DNA of 11,467 bases from Bacteroidetes bacterium CG2_30_32_10 (GTDB lineage: Bacteria; Bacteroidota; Bacteroidia; Bacteroidales; CG2-30-32-10): contig MNXO01000020.1 in NCBI GenBank assembly GCA_001872995.1, forward strand, positions 1 through 11,467, in the 5' to 3' direction. The notes under the pieces were generated by a model. That model was not told the origin of the DNA. It searched no databases and saw nothing but the letters and a program-made list of their open reading frames with translations. Of this stretch, positions 7,401-11,467 are shown piece by piece; position 1 is the first letter of the stretch, and every line of letters starts with the position of its first letter. A program made the translations under genes and the position numbers.

Positions 7401-7420
7401 CGAAACGAACTTTTAAATAT

Positions 7421-7452
7421 AACGAGGCTTGCTTTTCTTGCCTCGTTTTTTA
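7421..7452 (+). terminator. Strong intrinsic terminator after the haem-protein gene
   Basis: A perfect 8-bp stem pairs AACGAGGC (7421-7428) with GCCTCGTT (7440-7447) around an 11-nt loop. It runs directly into six T residues (7446-7451). It lies 20 nt after the haem-protein stop and closes the ArsR unit. The next start codon (7475) is only 22 nt beyond the T-run. Confidence 0.88.
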
Positions 7453-7474
7453 TTGAGTCAAATATAAAAAACTG

Positions 7475-8143
7475 ATGAATAGCAAAGCAATACTCTCTTT
7501 TTTAGAACAACTAACTCAAAATAATAATAAAGAGTGGTTTCAAGAAAACAAAGCAACTTATGAAAAGCTAAGGCAAGAATTTATTGATTTTATTAATAAA
7601 TTAATACCTGCCATTGCTGAGTTTGATAATAACATTAAACATATTTCAGCCAAAGATTGCTTGTTTCGTATTTATCGAGATGTTCGTTTCTCTAAAGATA
7701 AAACTCCTTATAAAAATAATTTTGGTGCATACATTGCCGCCAATGGTAAGAATAGTAGAAGTGCTGGATATTATTTTCATATAGAACCAGCGGGTTCTAT
7801 GTTGGCTGGTGGCATTTATTTACCTCCTCCAGATGTTTTAAAACTTGTTAGAAGCGAAATTTATTATAATATGGTAGCGTATAAGAAAATTATTAATGAT
7901 AAGCTTTTTCTAAAACAATTTGGAAGTGTGGAGGGCGAAAAACTAGTTCATGCACCAAAAGATTTTCCAAAAGATTTTGCTGACATTGATATACTAAAGT
8001 ACAAAAGTTATACAATTATTCACAAACTATCAAATATACAAGTGCTTTCGACAAATCTTTTTGAAGAAACCATTAACATTTTTAAAGCAATGCATCCAAT
8101 TAATTCGTTTTTTAACAAAGCATTAGAAAAGTGTTTAAATTAA
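7475..8143 (+). CDS. DUF2461 domain-containing protein (TIGR02453 type)
   Basis: This 222-residue protein matches the DUF2461 family throughout its length, which is the usual size. The N-terminal block (8-33) with LTQNNNKEWFQENK is the typical opening. The central signature LFRIYRDVRFSKDKTPYKNN (63-82) is the family hallmark, followed by YYFHIEPAGSMLAGGIYLPP (99-118). The Bacteroidota and proteobacterial relatives are uncharacterised; no reaction or partner is known, and I see no membrane segment or signal peptide, so it is likely cytosolic. It begins just past a strong terminator with no clear promoter in the 22 nt between. It therefore either relies on a promoter inside the terminator region or on read-through. 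It is followed after a single nucleotide by a small basic protein gene, implying translational coupling. Confidence 0.92.
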   Translation: MNSKAILSFLEQLTQNNNKEWFQENKATYEKLRQEFIDFINKLIPAIAEFDNNIKHISAKDCLFRIYRDVRFSKDKTPYKNNFGAYIAANGKNSRSAGYYFHIEPAGSMLAGGIYLPPPDVLKLVRSEIYYNMVAYKKIINDKLFLKQFGSVEGEKLVHAPKDFPKDFADIDILKYKSYTIIHKLSNIQVLSTNLFEETINIFKAMHPINSFFNKALEKCLN

Positions 8144-8144
8144 A

Positions 8145-8300
8145 ATGAAAAAGAAGGCATTACATAAGCTAATTAAAGGTAAAGTTCGAAAAGACTATAA
8201 AGAACAAGGCGGCTACGATGGTCGCTTTGCCGAAAAAGTGGTCCCTAATAAAAAAAGAAAATATAACCGACGAAAAGGGAAAAAAGTAAATGAGGAATAA
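8145..8300 (+). CDS. Small, highly basic 51-residue protein
   Basis: The ATG at 8145 comes 1 nt after the DUF2461 stop and the frame is open to TAA at 8298-8300. The 51 residues include about 20 Lys/Arg. They start MKKKALHKLIKGKVRKDY, have a central block GGYDGRFAEKVVP (22-34), and end in a Lys/Arg-rich tail (36-47) with a final NEE. There is no membrane segment or cysteine. The mixed central motif and the tight junction argue for a real gene rather than noise. From memory, similar short proteins with a YDGRF...V core and basic tail occur in Bacteroidota, but I cannot confirm this here. Such charge suggests binding to RNA, ribosomes or DNA (inference). The function is unknown. Confidence 0.7.
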   Translation: MKKKALHKLIKGKVRKDYKEQGGYDGRFAEKVVPNKKRKYNRRKGKKVNEE

Positions 8301-8338
8301 TCGTCTTTTTAGCTGAAAATAAAATATTTAAAAGTTTT

Positions 8339-8370
8339 TTTGATTTGGTGAATCATTATTTATACATTTG
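8339..8370 (+). promoter_or_regulatory. Bacteroidota-type promoter of the Rrf2 gene
   Basis: TTTG (8339-8342), 20 bp and TACATTTG (8363-8370) match both promoter boxes perfectly. The predicted transcription start is about 8375, roughly 20 nt before the ATG at 8397. The gap 8301-8396 otherwise holds no frame, and I see no GC-rich terminator for the preceding small gene. Confidence 0.62.
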
Positions 8371-8377
8371 AATATTT

Positions 8378-8393
8378 ATTTGCTTAAACAAAT
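8378..8393. promoter_or_regulatory. Palindrome at the Rrf2 transcript start, candidate operator
   Basis: ATTTG (8378-8382) and CAAAT (8389-8393) are perfect inverted arms around CTTAAA, giving a 16-bp near-palindrome (one mismatched pair). It lies between the -7 box and the start codon, just past the predicted transcription start. A bound dimeric repressor there would block transcription. ATTTG also occurs at 8366-8370 in the -7 box. Autoregulation by the adjacent Rrf2 protein is an inference. Confidence 0.4.
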
Positions 8394-8396
8394 CTT

Positions 8397-8825
8397 ATGT
8401 CAAGAATAGTTAATCTTTCCGAAGCCGCCTCTATAGCATTACACAGCATGATTATTGTAGCTCGTTCAAAACGAATGATTAATTTGAACGAAATTGCTGA
8501 AATGATGGGTACATCTAAAAATCATCTAGCCAAAATCACGCAAATATTAGTAAAACGAAATTTTTTAAAATCTACACGTGGTCCTTCAGGTGGTTTTGTG
8601 CTTAAAAAAACAGCCGATAAAATCAGTTTGCTCGAAATATTTGAATGTATAGAAGGTAGTATCGAAAATGAAGGTTGTCCCTTAGACAAACAGATATGCC
8701 CATTTGGAAAATGTTTGATGGGCAATATTTTTCATAAAGTAACTGATGAAGTAAAAGACTATATGAGAACTCAAACGCTTAAAGACTATATAGAAACTGG
8801 CTTTAATCAAAATTTAAAAAAATGA
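8397..8825 (+). CDS. Rrf2-family transcriptional regulator with Fe-S-type cysteines
   Basis: This 142-residue protein has the winged helix of the Rrf2 family, whose members (IscR, NsrR, RirA, CymR) are dimeric sensors. Conserved parts are LSEAASIALHSMIIVAR (7-23), the recognition helix region MMGTSKNHLAKITQILVK (36-53) and the RGPSGGFVL wing (61-69). The C-terminal part holds three cysteines in the usual Fe-S position, C94, C101 and C106 (spacing x6 and x4), plus an extra C84 in the LLEIFECIEG helix. IscR-type spacing is x5/x5, so this is a variant but plausible cluster site. Sensing of iron-sulphur status, nitric oxide or oxygen is therefore likely, though the exact signal cannot be read from the sequence. 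It has its own promoter and a candidate operator upstream. No target operon adjoins it: the next genes (ppx, ppk) converge on it and its stop is 5 nt from the ppx stop. Confidence 0.93.
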   Translation: MSRIVNLSEAASIALHSMIIVARSKRMINLNEIAEMMGTSKNHLAKITQILVKRNFLKSTRGPSGGFVLKKTADKISLLEIFECIEGSIENEGCPLDKQICPFGKCLMGNIFHKVTDEVKDYMRTQTLKDYIETGFNQNLKK

Positions 8826-8839
8826 TTGCGCTACGCAAT
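8816..8839 (-). terminator. Intrinsic terminator of ppk-ppx, with the ppx stop codon in its loop
   Basis: On the minus strand ATTGCG (8839-8834), loop TAG (8833-8831) and CGCAAT (8830-8825) form a perfect 6-bp hairpin. CA and seven T residues (8822-8816) follow. The TAG loop is the stop codon of ppx. The T-run is the AAAAAAA that codes lysines at the end of the converging Rrf2 gene. On the plus strand the hairpin has no such T-run. Confidence 0.65.
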
Positions 8840-9763
8840 TAAATTTAACTCTTTAACTCTTACTTTTTGTGGATTTTGCTTGTTAATAATATAATTATTA
8901 TACAATAAATGTATCAAACCATCTGATAATCCTATTTTGGGAACATAAACAAAATCAATTTTAGTCCATTTCATTATAGAAAGGAATATTTGAGCAGCTG
9001 GAACAATTACATCTGCTCTATCGGGGCGCATACCTAAGTCTTCAATTCGTTTTGCAATAGTAAGCTTTCGTATTTGATCATATCCATTTTGCAAATCTTT
9101 GAAAGTAACAATATCATTAGGTTTTGTGCCATATAACTTATTAATTTTATTGATATTACCACCTGAACCAATGCAATAAATTTTGCCAAAGTCGGTTTTG
9201 AAATCTTTTAACCATTTTTTTAAGTTATCCCATTCCACTATATTGGTATTGTGATTAAGCATTCGTAAAGTTCCAATCTTGAATGAATTTGAAGCAATGA
9301 TATGGTGCTGTTTTGAAACTATAGAGATTTCGGTACTTCCGCCACCCACATCAATATACATTGAAATGTTGTAGTTGTTATCAATTAAAATATTATTGGT
9401 TGCACTAACAATTCTAGCTTCTTCAAGTCCGCTAATTACTTCTAATTCAATTCCTGCCTCGGTTTTGACTCTTTCAATAATTTCGGAACTATTTTTGGCT
9501 TCACGCATGGCAGCAGTGGCGCATGCAATATAGCTTAATGGCTGGTAAACTTCAATGAGGAGTTTAAAAGCTTTTAACGTTTTTAGTAAATTGCTAATTC
9601 TTTCTTCAGAAATTTTTCCAATTTTAAAAGCATCTTCACCAAGGCGGAGAGGAATACGTACCAACGAAGCTTTTTCAGCAATAACAGCACCTTCGTGTTC
9701 ATAAACATTCGCAAAATATAATCTCCCAGCGTTGGAACCTATGTCTATGGCAGCAAATAACAT
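8831..9763 (-). CDS. ppx: Ppx/GppA-family phosphatase, probable exopolyphosphatase
   Basis: Ppx removes terminal phosphates from polyphosphate; related GppA converts pppGpp to ppGpp. The 310 residues correspond to the two ASKHA-fold domains only, without the C-terminal HD-like domain of the about 510-residue E. coli Ppx, which is common for short Bacteroidota and actinobacterial forms. Motifs are DIGSNAGRLYF (7-17), ATAAMREA (82-89), the catalytic glutamate region ISGLEEAR (110-117) with E114 or E115, DVGGGSTEIS (138-147), IGSGGN (198-203) and RPDRADVI (246-253). The start ATG lies 2 nt after the ppk stop, so the two are coupled in one operon and the polyphosphate role is preferred over GppA. 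The residue following GSN is Ala rather than the usual Ser/Thr. The gene ends in a hairpin shared with the Rrf2 gene's 3' end. Confidence 0.93.
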   Translation of the reverse strand: MLFAAIDIGSNAGRLYFANVYEHEGAVIAEKASLVRIPLRLGEDAFKIGKISEERISNLLKTLKAFKLLIEVYQPLSYIACATAAMREAKNSSEIIERVKTEAGIELEVISGLEEARIVSATNNILIDNNYNISMYIDVGGGSTEISIVSKQHHIIASNSFKIGTLRMLNHNTNIVEWDNLKKWLKDFKTDFGKIYCIGSGGNINKINKLYGTKPNDIVTFKDLQNGYDQIRKLTIAKRIEDLGMRPDRADVIVPAAQIFLSIMKWTKIDFVYVPKIGLSDGLIHLLYNNYIINKQNPQKVRVKELNLIA

Positions 9764-9765
9764 TT

Positions 9766-11467
9766 TTAAGTGGTTAATTCTTTAAAATAATTGTAAATGT
9801 CTATTTGAGAACGGACTACTATTGATGAATCCGTTTTTTTATATTCATTATGGTTATCTGCCGTAATTATTCTTGCTTTGGTGTTGTCGTTCAATTGAAT
9901 TTCGAGCATTTTAAGTAATTCCTTTTTTATATCTACGTCGTTGATGGGGCAACCAACTTCTATCCGGTAATCAAAGTTGCGCGACATCCAATCGGCAGAG
10001 GATATATACATATTTTCTTTACCATTATTGTAAAAATAAAACAGTCTTGAGTGTTCCAGAAATTTGTCCACAATGCTTATTACTCTTATGTTCTCGCTTA
10101 ATCCTTTAACATGTGGCTTAAGTACACATATCCCTCTGATGATTAATCGAATTTTAACACCTGCATTACTTGCTTGATATAGTTTTTTTATAATTGCTTG
10201 GTCAACTAAATTGTTAAGTTTGATAATAATTCTTGCTTTTTTGCCTGCTTTAGCATTGACCATTTCATTATTTATCATTCTAATAAAGAAGTTGCGTTGC
10301 GAAAATGGAGATACAATAAGTGTGTTGAAGCGAACCGGTTTGTATTTTGTTTCAAACATTTCAAATACTTTTTCTGCTTCAACACCTATTTTTTCATTTG
10401 CAGTAAGCAAAGAGTCGTCTGCATATATTTTTGCAGTGTCTTCATTGAAGTTTCCTGTTGCAATGTTTGTGTAATAACTTATTTTATTGCCTTCTTTGCG
10501 TTTAATTAGTAATAATTTGCAATGAACTTTGAGCTTTGGAATGCCTTGAATGATATTTACTCCTTCTTCCTGTAGTTTTTCTGACCAAAATAAGTTTGCT
10601 TTTTCATCAAAACGTGCTTGTAACTCAAGATAAACAGTAACTAATTTTCCATTTCGTGCAGCATTGATGAGCGAATTGATGACATTTGAGTTACGTGCCA
10701 AACGATAAAAGGTCATTTTAATTGATTTAACATACGGGTCAATAGAAGCCTCGCGAAGCAAATCAATAATATATTGAAATGAATGATAAGGGTAATGCAA
10801 CATAATGTCTTTTTGCCTAATAGCAGCGAAAATACTTTTTGCATTGACAAGTGATTTATGGGGTAGGGGTGGAGTAGCGGAAAACTCAAGTTCTTTGGAA
10901 CCAAGATTTGGAAAGCTCATAAAATCCTTGAAATTATGATACCTATCTCCTGCAATCGGAATATCTTTAGAGGATATATTAAATTTTTTTGATAATATCT
11001 TTAATAAATCAATAGGTATATCTTTGTCGTAGATAAAACGCACAGGTCGTCCTAGTTTTCGTTGTTTCAATCCTTCAGAAATTAGTTCAATGTAGCTTTT
11101 AGAAACATCATTGTCAAGGTCGAGTTCAGCATCGCGGGTAAATTTGATGGTATAGGCAGAATAGGTGTCGTAATCAAACATCAGAAAAATATCCTCTAAA
11201 CAATACCTAATCACATCATCTATCAGTATAATATATTTATTTTCTAAAATTCTAGGAAGCACAAGAAATCGCGAAACGCTGGAAGAAGGCACTTTCATCA
11301 ATGCATAATTATCTTTGATGCTTCCATCCTTTTTTTTCATATGAACAGCAAGGTAAATGGCAGTATCTTTGAGCGAATCTGTATTGTTTAGATTGCTCAT
11401 CATAATTGGGAAAAGATTGGGGCGTATTTTTTCGCGAAAGTATTTTTTTACGTAATCACCTTGAGTT
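9766..11467 (-). CDS. ppk: Polyphosphate kinase 1, N-terminus beyond the window edge
   Basis: Ppk1 reversibly polymerises the gamma-phosphate of ATP into polyphosphate. The frame is open from the right edge to the TAA at 9768-9766, giving 566 visible residues. The ATG at 11403 is not the start: upstream in-frame codons read DYVKKYFREKIRPNLFPIMM, a typical Ppk1 stretch. Counting from that ATG, the phosphorylated histidine is H294 (KLKVHCKLLL) and the second active-site histidine is H451 (LEHSRLFYFYN). They are 157 residues apart, exactly as H435 and H592 of E. coli. Other blocks are YHNFKDFMSFPN (155-166), IRQKDIMLHYPYHSF (195-209), ATGNFNEDTAKIYADD (315-330) and SSADWMSRNFDYR (468-480). By alignment with the E. 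coli numbering, about 120 N-terminal residues and the promoter are missing from this window. The gene is otherwise intact and couples to ppx. Confidence 0.97.
   Translation of the reverse strand, partial: TQGDYVKKYFREKIRPNLFPIMMSNLNNTDSLKDTAIYLAVHMKKKDGSIKDNYALMKVPSSSVSRFLVLPRILENKYIILIDDVIRYCLEDIFLMFDYDTYSAYTIKFTRDAELDLDNDVSKSYIELISEGLKQRKLGRPVRFIYDKDIPIDLLKILSKKFNISSKDIPIAGDRYHNFKDFMSFPNLGSKELEFSATPPLPHKSLVNAKSIFAAIRQKDIMLHYPYHSFQYIIDLLREASIDPYVKSIKMTFYRLARNSNVINSLINAARNGKLVTVYLELQARFDEKANLFWSEKLQEEGVNIIQGIPKLKVHCKLLLIKRKEGNKISYYTNIATGNFNEDTAKIYADDSLLTANEKIGVEAEKVFEMFETKYKPVRFNTLIVSPFSQRNFFIRMINNEMVNAKAGKKARIIIKLNNLVDQAIIKKLYQASNAGVKIRLIIRGICVLKPHVKGLSENIRVISIVDKFLEHSRLFYFYNNGKENMYISSADWMSRNFDYRIEVGCPINDVDIKKELLKMLEIQLNDNTKARIITADNHNEYKKTDSSIVVRSQIDIYNYFKELTT

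Noticed and set aside
7222..7416. 64-residue lysine-rich open frame inside the haem-protein gene
   Set aside because: It overlaps the CxxCH protein in another frame, shows no own signals, and its composition reflects AAA-rich DNA.
10211..10509. Plus-strand open frames within ppk, hydrophobic in translation
   Set aside because: They are antisense to conserved Ppk1 sequence; the apparent membrane segments come from the reverse reading of Lys/Asp/Asn-rich codons.
11401..11403. ATG as the start of a short, 545-residue Ppk
   Set aside because: The frame stays open to the window edge and the upstream codons read as a typical Ppk1 sequence (DYVKKYFREK), so the gene is cut by the window and not N-terminally truncated.
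1..11467. Mobile elements, CRISPR array, tRNA/rRNA, or a defence island
   Set aside because: There are no transposase or integrase motifs, regularly spaced repeats, cloverleaf sequences or nuclease/helicase genes; composition is even along the window.

Overview
The window looks like chromosome from a low-GC Gram-negative bacterium of the phylum Bacteroidota. The evidence is the strongly AT-rich base composition, a lipid A kinase (lpxK), the family variants of Nif3, Ppk and Ppx, and several upstream regions carrying the Bacteroidota sigma-factor promoter pattern (TTTG, about 20 bp, TAnnTTTG). I see no mobile element, CRISPR array, rRNA or tRNA. Coding density is high, and most genes can be assigned to known families.

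Layout, left to right. (1) A leftward pair, nif3 (YqfO-type metal protein) followed by a coiled-coil C4 zinc-ribbon protein, has its own promoter at 2086-2117. (2) A rightward run starts divergently from nif3: lpxK (lipid A 4'-kinase), rlmN (23S rRNA/tRNA adenine C2 methyltransferase) and ade (adenine deaminase). Spacing is tight, with 2 nt between rlmN and ade. (3) A short rightward unit has a very good promoter (6044-6076) and a strong intrinsic terminator (7421-7452). It holds a small ArsR-type repressor, an uncharacterised secreted protein and a CxxCH haem-binding protein. (4) A DUF2461 protein is followed after 1 nt by a 51-residue, very basic small protein. (5) An Rrf2-family regulator with Fe-S-type cysteines has its own promoter and a palindrome between promoter and start codon. 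(6) A leftward ppk-ppx polyphosphate operon converges on the Rrf2 gene. ppk runs off the right edge of the window and ppx ends in a hairpin terminator.

Functionally the region is mostly housekeeping: outer-membrane lipid A synthesis, rRNA modification, purine salvage and polyphosphate turnover. The least explained parts are the ArsR/secreted/haem unit, the small basic protein behind DUF2461, and the Rrf2 gene with its candidate operator. I do not see convincing evidence for a complete new defence or metabolic system. The ArsR-haem unit is the best candidate for an undescribed sensory or redox module, and that is inference from gene order only.
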